Shown here one piece after another: positions 8,659 to 16,919 of a DNA stretch of 64,000 nt. How positions within the stretch are numbered: the stretch's first letter is position 1; the number at the start of each line of letters is the position of its first letter. The notes under the pieces are model-generated. The model was not told the origin of the DNA. It saw only the letters and a program-made list of their open reading frames with translations, and searched no databases. The DNA comes from Agromyces mangrovi. GTDB lineage: Bacteria > Actinomycetota > Actinomycetes > Actinomycetales > Microbacteriaceae. Made by a program: the position numbers and the translations under genes. The stretch spans positions 2,728,001-2,792,000 of the forward strand of contig NZ_AP027737.1 in NCBI RefSeq assembly GCF_030296695.1, in the 5' to 3' direction.

Positions 8659-9385
8659 TCCCGGAGACGAGGGCCGACCCGTTCCGCGGGCGACGATCGC
8701 GGTGCTCGACGACCACCAGATCGTGCTCGACGGGCTCGTCGCCTGGGTGGAGCGCAACGCACCCGACCTCGAGGTGGCGGTGCGTGCGACGACCTGGCTC
8801 GAGCTCGTGCGCTCGCCGCGGTTCCCCGTCGACCTGGTCGTCATGGACTTCCAGCTCGCCGAGCCCGTGTCGATCGAGTCGCGCGTCCGTGCCTGCCGGG
8901 CGGCCGGAGCCGCGGTGATCGTCGTCAGCGCGCTCGACTCCCGCGAGGCGCGCGACCGCGCGATCGCCGCCGGCGCGGCCGCGTTCGTCGCCAAGTCGGC
9001 GAGCGGGACCCTCGTGCTCGAGGTGGCCCGGCTCGTGCTCGCGCGTCGTCGCGGGGCCACGTCGGCCGTGGTCGCACCCGCGGCCGGCCGCGCGGGCGAG
9101 GCGACCTTCGCGCCGTGGCTCGGCGTCGACGAGGCGCACGGCACGGCGTCCGACGATCCCGCGCCGCCGCCCGCGCCGGCGCTCAGCAGCTCGGAGCTCA
9201 CCGCCGTGCGCCTCTACGTCGGCGGGCGCTCCACCGCCGAGACCGCCGACGCGATGGGCGTGAGCTATGAGACGGTGAAGACGTACCTGCGGCGGGTGCG
9301 CGAGAAGTACGCGCGCCAGGGCCGCCCCGCGAGTCGCAAGAGCGACCTCACCCGCCGCGTGGCGGAGGACGGACTCCTCGAGTAG
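8648..9385 (+). CDS. LuxR/NarL-type response regulator
   Basis: A protein of 245 residues. The receiver domain carries the acidic pair in VLDDHQIVLDG (about 18-28), the likely phospho-Asp in VVMDFQLAE, and the Lys of AFVAKSASG. An Ala/Pro-rich linker leads to a LuxR-type helix-turn-helix (LSSSELTAVRLYVGG, STAETADAMGVSYETVKTYL). The ATG lies 11 nt inside the preceding gene, so translation is coupled. It is the obvious partner of the kinase at 6351-7513. Its target genes are unknown; autoregulation of this cluster, or effects on adjacent genes, are possible. Confidence 0.92.
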   Translation: MRADPGDEGRPVPRATIAVLDDHQIVLDGLVAWVERNAPDLEVAVRATTWLELVRSPRFPVDLVVMDFQLAEPVSIESRVRACRAAGAAVIVVSALDSREARDRAIAAGAAAFVAKSASGTLVLEVARLVLARRRGATSAVVAPAAGRAGEATFAPWLGVDEAHGTASDDPAPPPAPALSSSELTAVRLYVGGRSTAETADAMGVSYETVKTYLRRVREKYARQGRPASRKSDLTRRVAEDGLLE

Positions 9386-9997
9386 ATGGCGAAGCTGTAC
9401 TTCCGCTACGGCGCGATGAACTCCGGCAAGAGCACCGCGCTGCTCCAGGCCGCCTTCAACTACGAGGAGCGCGGGCACCGCGTGCTGCTCGCGAAGCCGG
9501 CCGTCGACACGAAGGGCGCCGAGCACATCGTCTCGCGCCTCGGCGTCACCCGTGAGGTCGACTTCGTGTTCGCGCCCGACGCCGACGCGTTCGCGTTGTT
9601 CGAGCACCACCGCGCCGCATCCGTGGCCCGTGGCGGCCACGACGTGAGCTGCCTCCTCGTCGACGAGGCGCAGTTCCTCACGTCGCGCCAGGTCGACGAC
9701 CTGCTGCGCGTCGCCCTGCTCGACGACGTGCCCGTGCTCGCCTACGGCATCCGCACCGACTTCCAGACCGTCGCGTTCCCCGGCAGCCGGCGCCTCCTCG
9801 AGGTCGCGCACAGCCTCGAGGAGCTCAAGACGATCTGCCGCTGCGGGCGGAAGGCCATCTTCAACGGCCGCCTCGTCGACGGGCGCTACGTCTTCGACGG
9901 CGACCAGGTCGCGATCGACGGCGTCGAGGTGACGTACGAGTCGCTGTGCGGCGTCTGCTACCTGCAGGAGTCCGGCGGGGTGCTCGACGGCGCCTGA
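9386..9997 (+). CDS. tdk: Thymidine kinase (type II)
   Basis: It phosphorylates thymidine to dTMP in the salvage pathway. The protein has 203 residues, with P-loop GAMNSGKST (about 9-17), the DEAQFL segment (Walker B and catalytic Glu), the lasso region, and zinc-binding cysteines in CRCG (about 151-154) and CGVC (about 188-191). Length and motif order are those of TdK. The ATG follows the stop codon of the response regulator with no intervening base, so it is probably co-transcribed with the sensor cluster. Confidence 0.95.
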   Translation: MAKLYFRYGAMNSGKSTALLQAAFNYEERGHRVLLAKPAVDTKGAEHIVSRLGVTREVDFVFAPDADAFALFEHHRAASVARGGHDVSCLLVDEAQFLTSRQVDDLLRVALLDDVPVLAYGIRTDFQTVAFPGSRRLLEVAHSLEELKTICRCGRKAIFNGRLVDGRYVFDGDQVAIDGVEVTYESLCGVCYLQESGGVLDGA

Positions 9998-10016
9998 AGC
10001 CGGGGGTTGTGCGACC

Positions 10017-11111
10017 ATGGCTCCCATGCGCGAAGCCCCGGTCCGGCACGAGACCGTCCCGGCGCGCTTCGCCGAGGGGCGCCGTATCGACGGCGTCGAC
10101 GCGGCGCGGGGCATCGCCCTGGTGGGCATGTTCATCGCGCACCTCGCCCCCGCAGCGGCCACGGGGACGCTCGAGGCGACCCTTCTGAGTGTCGCGGACG
10201 AACGGCCCCGGCTGCTGTTCGCGCTCGCCGCGGGCATCGGACTGGGCCTGCTGACGGGCGGGGTGCGCCCGACCGACCCGTCCGACCGCGCCGAGCAGCG
10301 CCGCCAGCTGGCCGTCCGGGCAGCGCTCCTGCTGCTGCTCGGCCTGCTGCTCATGTACGTGCTGCAGCCGCTGGCGTCGGTGATCCTCGACGAGTACGGC
10401 ATCGCGTTCCTGCTGCTGCTCCCGCTCCTCTTCCTGCCCCGATCGGTCCTGCTGGGGCTGGGCGCGGGACTCCTGGTGATCGCGCCCGGCCTCGCGGTCG
10501 CGCTCAGTGCGACCGACGCGGTGCAGGACGCGCGGCGCGGCCGCACCTTCCTGCTCACGGATTGGTTCATCGCCGGGTCGTACCCGGTGATCATCTGGGT
10601 GCCGGTGATGCTGGTCGGACTCGCGGTCGCCCGCTACGGGCTGCAGCGTCCGGCCACGGTCGCGATCACGGGGCTGGTCGCGCTGGCGACGGTGGTCGTC
10701 TACCTCCCGGGCAACGCGCTGCTCGACGCCGGCGCAGGAACCGCGGCCGACGCGTTGGGCACCTCGCTCGTGACCGTGGCGAACGTGGGGGCGGGCCTCG
10801 CGCTCACCGCGGCGCTCGTCGCCGTCACGCAGTGGGGCACGGATGCCACGACGCGCGTGGCCCGCATCCTGCTGTCCCCCCTGTCGGCGATGGGTGCGAT
10901 GCCGCTGACCATCTACACGGCGCACATCGTCGTCATCTCGCAGGCGATCCGCATCGAGGGCGGGGTGCCCGACGACGACTCCTGGGGGCTCCTCGCCTTC
11001 ACCGTCCTCGGCTCGATGGCGTTCGCGCTCGCCTGGCGGGCGTGGGTCGGTCGGGGCCCGCTCGAAGCCCTCTTCCGCTGGATCAGCGGCCGCGATCGCC
11101 CGGCCGCGTGA
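10017..11111 (+). CDS. DUF418 / heparan-glucosaminide acetyltransferase-like membrane protein
   Basis: A protein of 364 residues with roughly nine or ten hydrophobic segments. The N-terminal RIDGVDAARGIALVGMFIAH is the hallmark of the DUF1624/DUF418 family, and near the C-terminus MGAMPLTIYTAHIVVI fits the DUF418 region. These are inner-membrane proteins thought to be acyltransferase-like, with substrates mostly unknown. The ATG at 10017 lacks a clear ribosome site. It lies immediately before envelope sugar genes, consistent with a cell-surface role, but that is inference. Confidence 0.85.
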   Translation: MAPMREAPVRHETVPARFAEGRRIDGVDAARGIALVGMFIAHLAPAAATGTLEATLLSVADERPRLLFALAAGIGLGLLTGGVRPTDPSDRAEQRRQLAVRAALLLLLGLLLMYVLQPLASVILDEYGIAFLLLLPLLFLPRSVLLGLGAGLLVIAPGLAVALSATDAVQDARRGRTFLLTDWFIAGSYPVIIWVPVMLVGLAVARYGLQRPATVAITGLVALATVVVYLPGNALLDAGAGTAADALGTSLVTVANVGAGLALTAALVAVTQWGTDATTRVARILLSPLSAMGAMPLTIYTAHIVVISQAIRIEGGVPDDDSWGLLAFTVLGSMAFALAWRAWVGRGPLEALFRWISGRDRPAA

Positions 11112-11169
11112 GCGATGTGCGCGCGGCCCTCGCGTAGGAGAGAATTGAAGCCGCTCTAGAGGAGGAACA

Positions 11170-12468
11170 TTGAGAATCTCGGTGATCGGCTGCGGCTACC
11201 TGGGCGCGGTGCACGCGTCCGCGATGGCGGAGCTCGGACACGATGTGATCGGCATCGACGTCGACGAGGCGAAGATCGCCAGGCTCGCCGCCGGGGCTCC
11301 GCCGTTCTACGAGCCCGGGCTCCCCGAGATCCTGACCTCCGCGACGGCGAGCGGCCGGCTGCGCTTCAGCACCGACTCCGCCGCCGCCGCCGATGCCGAC
11401 GTGCACTTCATCGCCGTGGGCACGCCCCAGGTCCAGGGCGGCCACGCTGCCGACCTCACCTACGTCGACGCGGCGGTCGACGGGCTCATCCCGCACCTGA
11501 AGCCGGGCAGTCTCGTGGTCGGCAAGAGCACGGTGCCCGTCGGCACGGCCGCACGACTCGCCGAGAAGGTCGCCGCGGGCAGCGAGGCGAGCCTCGCGTG
11601 GAACCCGGAGTTCCTGCGCGAGGGCTTCGCGGTGGAGGACACCATCCGTCCCGACCGCCTCGTCTACGGCGTGGCCGACCAGCGCGCTGCGGACCTCCTC
11701 GACGAGGTCTACGCCCAGGCGCTCGAGGCGGGCACGCCGCGCATCACGACCGACTTCGCCACCGCGGAGCTGGTCAAGGTGTCTGCCAACGCCTTCCTCG
11801 CCACCAAGATCAGCTTCATCAACGCGATGGCCGAGATCGCCGAGTCGACCGGGGCCGACGTCACCGCGCTGGCAGACGCGATCGGCCACGACGCGCGCAT
11901 CGGCCGTCGCTTCCTGAACGCCGGCGTCGGGTTCGGGGGCGGATGCCTCCCGAAGGACATCCGCGCGTTCAGCGCGCGCGCCGAGGAACTCGGCCGCGGC
12001 GAGTCGGTGGCGTTCCTCAAGGAGGTCGACGCGATCAACCTGCGTCGCCGCCAGCGCGTCGTCGACCTCGCGGTCGAGGCGCTCGATGGCCGTATCCACA
12101 CCGCGAAGATCGCGGTGCTCGGGGTCACGTTCAAGCCCGACTCCGACGACGTGCGCGACTCGCCCGCGCTCGACGTCGCGGTGCAGCTGAAGGGGCTCGG
12201 CGCCGACGTCGTCGCGACCGACCCGCAGGGCATCGAGAACGCCCGCGCGAGGCATCCGCAGCTCGAGTACGCGGACTCGACCGATGACGCGCTGCGCGAC
12301 GCCGACCTGGTCGTGCTCGTCACCGAATGGCGCGAGTACCGCGACCTCGACCCCGAGTCGGTGGCCGCGCTCGTGGCCTCGCCGGTGATCATCGACGGCC
12401 GCAACGTGCTCTCGCCGGCCGACTGGCGCGACGCCGGCTTCGCCTACCACGGCATGGGTCGCCCCTGA
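11170..12468 (+). CDS. ugd: UDP-glucose 6-dehydrogenase
   Basis: It oxidises UDP-glucose to UDP-glucuronate with two NAD+ for surface polysaccharides. The protein has 432 residues, with dinucleotide fold GCGYLGAVH (about 7-15), catalytic Cys in GFGGGCLPKD (about residue 259) and C-terminal FKPDSDDVRDSP. The start is a TTG, decided by an unusually strong AGGAGG (about 11159-11164) directly upstream. It sits before a polyprenyl sugar transferase and an LCP protein, a logical precursor-assembly-attachment set for a wall glycopolymer. A related UDP-sugar dehydrogenase specificity cannot be excluded. Confidence 0.93.
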   Translation: MRISVIGCGYLGAVHASAMAELGHDVIGIDVDEAKIARLAAGAPPFYEPGLPEILTSATASGRLRFSTDSAAAADADVHFIAVGTPQVQGGHAADLTYVDAAVDGLIPHLKPGSLVVGKSTVPVGTAARLAEKVAAGSEASLAWNPEFLREGFAVEDTIRPDRLVYGVADQRAADLLDEVYAQALEAGTPRITTDFATAELVKVSANAFLATKISFINAMAEIAESTGADVTALADAIGHDARIGRRFLNAGVGFGGGCLPKDIRAFSARAEELGRGESVAFLKEVDAINLRRRQRVVDLAVEALDGRIHTAKIAVLGVTFKPDSDDVRDSPALDVAVQLKGLGADVVATDPQGIENARARHPQLEYADSTDDALRDADLVVLVTEWREYRDLDPESVAALVASPVIIDGRNVLSPADWRDAGFAYHGMGRP

Positions 12469-12506
12469 GCCGCCGCACCGCTCCGTAACGGTTCGGATTA
12501 CACTGG

Positions 12507-12520
12507 CCCCAGAACAGGGG
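12507..12520 (+). promoter_or_regulatory. Shared element CCCC(A)GAACAGGGG, copy 1
   Basis: CCCCAGAACAGGGG lies in the 180-nt gap before the sugar transferase, near -10-like hexamers (TACACT about 12498, TATTCT about 12521). It is an imperfect dyad (CCCC...GGGG). A copy differing at one base precedes the LCP gene at 14119-14132. A common regulator is inferred; none is known to me for this motif. Confidence 0.45.
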
Positions 12521-12648
12521 TATTCTCGTGCGCCCGCGACGCGTGCGTGCGACGATTGCAGAACCCGCGCGCACGAGCCGAGCCCGAACCTCGGCGACGT
12601 TCGACGTCTCGCGCGCGGTCCGTGCCGAGAGCGGGAGGAGTCGGTCGC

Positions 12649-14102
12649 GTGACGACGACGAACCAGCGACTGGGGGCGGCGAGCCGCCTCGAGCGCTGGC
12701 AGCGCGACTACGCGGCACGGCTCTTCGCGACCGACCTCGTCGTCATCGTCGCCGCGGTGTTCGGCTCCCAGTTCCTGCGTTTCGGTGAGAACGCGGCCGC
12801 CCAGCGCATCGCCGAGCAGTCGATCAGCTACACGCTCGTGTCTCTGGTGCTCATCACGGTGTGGATGGTCTCGCTCGACCTGTTCGCGACCCGCGACCAC
12901 ACGATCATCGGGGCCGGCTCGACCGAGTACCGGCGGCTGGTCGACGCGACCATCCGCGTGTTCGGCATCCTGGCGATCGTCGCCTTCCTCGCGCAGTCGC
13001 AGATCGGTCGCGGCTACGTGCTGATCGCGCTGCCCGGTGGCCTGCTCCTGCTGCTCGCGAGCCGGTGGGCCTGGCGCCAGTGGCTGGTGCGGCGACGTGC
13101 AGCGGGCCGTTACAGCCGGCGCGTGCTGCTGGTGGGGGAGCGGGCGAAGGCCGCCCACGTCGCACAGCAGATGGGCCGTGCACCCACCGGCGGGTTCCGC
13201 ATCGTCGGCGCGGTCACCGACCACGGATCGGTCGACCACGACCTGGGCGAGGGCATCCCGGTGCTCGGCGGGTTCGCGAACGTGCTCGACGCGCTCGAGG
13301 AGTCCGACGCGGACACCGTCATCTACGCCGGCTCCGACCTCGTGCCCCCCGAGCAGCTGCGCGAACTCGGCTGGGACCTCGAGGAGCGGCAGGTCAGCCT
13401 GGTCATGGCGCCCGCGCTGGTCGACGTCGCCGGTCCGCGCATCCACGCCACGCCGGTCGCGGGGCTCCCGCTCATCCACGTCGACTACCCGCGCTTCGTC
13501 GGCCGGAAGTACGCGACGAAACGCGTCTTCGACCTCGTCGTCGCATCGCTCGCGCTGCTCCTGCTGAGCCCGGTCTTCCTCGTGCTCACCGTGCTGGTGC
13601 GACGCGACAGCGCCGGCCCGGCCTTCTTCGCGCAGGAGCGCGTGGGCCTCAACGGCACGACCTTCCGCATGCTCAAGTTCCGCTCGATGGTCGACGACGC
13701 CGAGGGGCAGCTGCCGGGGCTGCTCGACAAGTCCGACGGCAACGACGTGCTGTTCAAGCTGCGCTCCGACCCCCGGGTCACGCGCGTCGGCGCCGTGCTG
13801 CGGCGGTACAGCCTCGACGAGCTCCCGCAGCTCGTGAACGTCATCCGCGGCGAGATGTCGCTCGTCGGGCCGCGCCCCCGCTCCCGCGCGAGGTCGAGCG
13901 CTACGGGCGCGCCGCCGAACGGCGCCTGCTCGTGCGCCCCGGCATCACCGGGCTCTGGCAGGTGAGCGGTCGTTCCGACCTGTCGTGGTCGGACAGCCTG
14001 CGGCTCGACCTGTTCTACGTCGAGAACTGGTCGCTGACGGGCGACGTCATCGTGCTCGCCCGCACCGTGCGGGCGGTGCTGAGCTCGCGCGGCGCGTACT
14101 GA
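12649..14102 (+). CDS. Polyprenyl glycosylphosphotransferase (WcaJ/WbaP type), apparent frameshift
   Basis: It transfers a sugar phosphate to the lipid carrier, starting surface-polysaccharide assembly. Four or so N-terminal membrane segments are followed by a CoA-binding-like domain (RRVLLVGERAKAAHVA) and a C-terminal sugar-transferase domain (KRVFDLVVASLALLLLSPVF, MLKFRSMV, RRYSLDELPQLVNVIRGEMS, LVRPGITGLWQVSGRSD). The frame breaks at the C-run 13875-13879. One extra C restores LVGPRPPLPREVERY and a protein of 484 residues, the normal size. Without it the catalytic C-terminus would be lost. GTG at 12649 was chosen because GGGAGGAG precedes it. Confidence 0.92.
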
Positions 14103-14118
14103 ACAGCATCCGCTCCGT

Positions 14119-14132
14119 CCCCCGAACAGGGG
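14119..14132 (+). promoter_or_regulatory. Shared element CCCC(C)GAACAGGGG, copy 2
   Basis: CCCCCGAACAGGGG matches the copy at 12507-12520 at 13 of 14 bases. It lies 45 bp upstream of a -10-like TACGAT (14178-14183), 7 nt before the GTG of the LCP gene. That position suits an activator or a stress-sigma element, but the identity is unknown. Confidence 0.45.
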
Positions 14133-14190
14133 AGGGGTCGTTCGGTGGATACACGGCCCAAGCGCAGCCATCAGGGCTACGATTGCGCTC

Positions 14191-15240
14191 GTGTCACTGA
14201 ATCTCGACGAGGCGGAGGTTCCTCCTCGCAAGCGCACCGGCCTGCGCGTCACGCTCATCACGCTGGGGGCGATCCTCGGCGTGATCGCCATCGGCATCGC
14301 CGTCGTCGCGATCTACCTCGGCACCATCGCCCGCACCTGGGACGAGCAGACTGCGAAGCTCGCGGAGGAGGACACGTTCCCCGAGGAGTCGTTGCGTCCG
14401 CCGATCATCGAGGACGGCGACGCCGCGAACGCCGTCAACATCCTGCTGCTCGGCTCCGACACCCGTGACGCCGTCGGCGACGACATCTCCGACCTGCCGG
14501 GCGGCCAGCGCTCCGACACGATCATGGTCGTCAACATCTCGGGCGACCGCGAGAACGTCACCGTCATGTCGATCCTGCGCGACAGCTGGGTGGAGGTGCC
14601 CGGCCACGGTCCCGCGAAGATCAACGCGGCGCTCTCGTGGGGCGGCGTGCCGCTCACCGTGCAGGTCGTCGAGGGACTCATCGGCGCCCGTATCGACGAC
14701 GTCGCGATCGTCGATGCGGAGAGCTTCAAGGGCCTCACCGACGCGCTCGGCGGCGTCGACATCAACAACCCCATCGCGTTCCAGTCCACGCACATGGACC
14801 ACTTCTTCCCGCAGGGCATGCAGCACCTCGACGGCGAGCTCGCGATGGCGTACGCGCGCGAGCGCAAGGCCTACGCCGACGGCGACTACCAGCGCGTGCG
14901 CAACCAGCAGCTGTTCCTCAGCTCGGTCATGGACACGGCGCTGAGTGCCGACACCGCCCTCAACCCGGGCCGCGTCGCCGACATCGTGGGTGCCGTCTCC
15001 CCGTTCGTCACGGTGAGCGAGGGGCTGAACGCGGTCGCGGTCGGCGGGCTGGCGCTCGAGATGACGTCGATCCGCAAGGACGACATCACGTTCTTCACGA
15101 TGCCGACGTCGGGCATCGGCGTCTCGGCCGACGGCCAGTCGATCGTGCTGGTCGACGAGGCGCGCATCCCCGAGATGCAGGAGGCGTGGGCCGACGACGA
15201 CGTCGCCGAGTTCGCCGAGCTGGTCAAGTCGGGCGGCTGA
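14191..15240 (+). CDS. LytR-CpsA-Psr (LCP) family protein
   Basis: LCP enzymes move lipid-linked glycopolymers onto peptidoglycan at the outer face of the membrane. The protein has 349 residues: a short cytoplasmic N-terminus, one membrane helix (about 19-45), then the LCP domain with ILLLGSDTRD, GQRSDTIMVVNI, SILRDSWVEVPG, KINAALSWGG, GGVDINNP and a RVRNQQLF segment bearing the conserved Arg. The GTG is preceded 7 nt upstream by TACGAT, so the mRNA is probably leaderless. Context (ugd, sugar transferase) supports attachment of a uronate-containing polymer; that is inference. Confidence 0.94.
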   Translation: MSLNLDEAEVPPRKRTGLRVTLITLGAILGVIAIGIAVVAIYLGTIARTWDEQTAKLAEEDTFPEESLRPPIIEDGDAANAVNILLLGSDTRDAVGDDISDLPGGQRSDTIMVVNISGDRENVTVMSILRDSWVEVPGHGPAKINAALSWGGVPLTVQVVEGLIGARIDDVAIVDAESFKGLTDALGGVDINNPIAFQSTHMDHFFPQGMQHLDGELAMAYARERKAYADGDYQRVRNQQLFLSSVMDTALSADTALNPGRVADIVGAVSPFVTVSEGLNAVAVGGLALEMTSIRKDDITFFTMPTSGIGVSADGQSIVLVDEARIPEMQEAWADDDVAEFAELVKSGG

Positions 15241-15246
15241 CGCCCT

Positions 15247-15726
15247 TCAGTCCGATTCGGGGCGAGCGGATGCCGCGTGGCGGGCCTCGACCCGGTCGAG
15301 CACGAGCCCGAGCACGCAGCCGATCGCGACCCCGATCGAGTTCGAGACGACGTCGCGGACGTCGCCGGTGCGCTCCGGGAGGAACTCCCGCTGGAACAGC
15401 TCGGCGGAGATGCTGACGACCATGCCGCAGGCGAGGGCGACCACGAGGTGCACCCACGGGTTCCGCAGGACCCGAAGCCGGCTCAGCACCCACCAGAGGA
15501 TGAGTCCGAGCGGCAGGAACAGCAGCACGTTCGAGACGACCTCGATCGCGATGAGCGTGGTCCGCGAACCGACCCCGACGCTGAGCATGGCGTCGAGCAG
15601 GAAGACGAAGCGGGTGCCGCGGTCGCCCTCCACGGGGTACGGCCAGCCGAGGGTCGTCACGAGCAGTGCGAGGTAGGCCACGACCAGCACGGCCGTGAGC
15701 CACGGCCGCCGGCGGAACCACCCCAC
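15247..15726 (-). CDS. VanZ-like membrane protein
   Basis: About 159 residues with four hydrophobic segments and the VanZ-like core EVVSNVLLFLPLG, then SISAELFQREFLPERTGDVRDVVSNSIG. In Enterococcus, VanZ gives low-level teicoplanin resistance; most homologues are of unknown role at the cell envelope. The GTG at 15726 was chosen because TAGGCT lies 6 nt before it (leaderless pattern); a GTG two codons upstream is possible. It converges on the LCP gene with 6 bp between stops. Confidence 0.85.
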   Translation of the reverse strand: MGWFRRRPWLTAVLVVAYLALLVTTLGWPYPVEGDRGTRFVFLLDAMLSVGVGSRTTLIAIEVVSNVLLFLPLGLILWWVLSRLRVLRNPWVHLVVALACGMVVSISAELFQREFLPERTGDVRDVVSNSIGVAIGCVLGLVLDRVEARHAASARPESD

Positions 15727-15766
15727 GCGCACAGCCTAGGCGCAGCGCCGCGTCCGGGGAAACGAC

Positions 15767-15792
15767 GAGACCCCCTCCGCAGAGGGGGTCTC
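15767..15792. terminator. Strong GC hairpin between tRNA-Pro and vanZ-like gene
   Basis: GAGACCCCCTC and GAGGGGGTCTC form a perfect 11-bp stem with a CGCA loop. It lies directly downstream of tRNA-Pro in the tRNA's orientation and probably ends that transcript. There is no clear T-tract. Confidence 0.75.
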
Positions 15793-15797
15793 GATTC

Positions 15798-15873
<76 letters not shown>

Positions 15874-15941
15874 ATTGGCCCTGAGGCCTCAACAAGGATA
15901 GCCGATAATCCGAGTGCTCCCGACCACGTGGCGGCTCCGCG

Positions 15942-16919
15942 CTACGGCGCCGGCACCAGCGTCAGCAGCGTCGCCTCCGGCGGGCACGCGAATCGCACCG
16001 GCGCGGTGATGGCGGTGCCGAGTCCCGCGGAGACGTTGAGGTACGCCGTGTGCAGTCCGTGTCCCCAGAGGCTCAGTCCGCGCGCCTGCGAGCGCGGGAT
16101 GTCGCAGTTGGTCACGAGGGCGCCGTACCCGGGCACGCGCACCTGGCCGCCGTGGGTGTGGCCGGCGAGGATCAGCTGTGCGCCGTGGTTGACGAACGAG
16201 CCGAGCACGCGGCGGTACGGGGCGTGGGTCACGCCGATCGTCACAGTCGGACGATCTGGGGTGTCGTCGTCGTCCGACCACGAGTCGTCGCCCCAGGGGT
16301 CGCCCTCGCGCAGCTCGTCGATCGCCGCGGTGATCAGGTCGAGCCGGTCGTATCCCTTGTGGGCGTCGTCGACGCCGAAGAACTCGAGGTGGGTGCCCCG
16401 CAGCTCCATGGCGGCGGCGGCGTTGTCCAGGTCGATCCAGCCCAGCTCGTCGAAGAACGCGTGCAGGGCATCGATGTCGAGCCGAGCGGCGCGGGGACCC
16501 CCGACCCGCGACGGGCCGGCGAAGTACCGGAACGGGTTCTTGAGGGTCGGGCCGAAGTAGTCGTTCGATCCGTTGACGAAGACGCCCGGTATTCCGGCGA
16601 AGGGCTCGAAGGCCCGGCGGATGCCCTCGAGGCCGCGCGCGTGGCCCAGGTTGTCCCCGGTGTCGACCACGAGGTCGGGCTGGAGGGCGGCGAGGCTGCG
16701 CACCCACTCCTGCTTCTCGCGCTGCCAGGGTGCCATGTGCAGGTCGGAGACGTGCAGCACGCGCAACGGCTCGGCTCCGGCGGGGAGCACGGGCACCGTG
16801 ACCTCGCGCAGGGTCCACCGGGTGCGTTCGACGAGCGAACCGTACGCGAACGCGGCGAGGCCGGCCGCACCGACGAGGGTCAATGCGGCCGGGACTCCGC
16901 TGCGTCGGGGAGCGGTCAC
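15942..16919 (-). CDS. Membrane-anchored metallophosphoesterase
   Basis: A protein of 325 residues with a short N-terminal hydrophobic segment (VPAALTLVGAAGLAAFAYG), then a calcineurin-like fold with VLHVSDLHM, VVDTGDNLG, NGSNDYFGP and LAGHTHGGQV. These are the metal-binding motifs of the YkuE/YaeI type, although the usual GNHD is replaced by GSNDYF. The GTG start overlaps the PBP stop by GTGA, so the two genes form an operon. The family includes envelope phosphodiesterases; the substrate here is unknown. Confidence 0.92.
   Translation of the reverse strand: MTAPRRSGVPAALTLVGAAGLAAFAYGSLVERTRWTLREVTVPVLPAGAEPLRVLHVSDLHMAPWQREKQEWVRSLAALQPDLVVDTGDNLGHARGLEGIRRAFEPFAGIPGVFVNGSNDYFGPTLKNPFRYFAGPSRVGGPRAARLDIDALHAFFDELGWIDLDNAAAAMELRGTHLEFFGVDDAHKGYDRLDLITAAIDELREGDPWGDDSWSDDDDTPDRPTVTIGVTHAPYRRVLGSFVNHGAQLILAGHTHGGQVRVPGYGALVTNCDIPRSQARGLSLWGHGLHTAYLNVSAGLGTAITAPVRFACPPEATLLTLVPAP

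Noticed and set aside
13861..14102. Programmed frameshifting in the sugar transferase, TopA or other broken genes
   Set aside because: No slippery heptamer with downstream structure was seen. Seven unrelated genes share the same C/G-run defect, so sequence error is far simpler.
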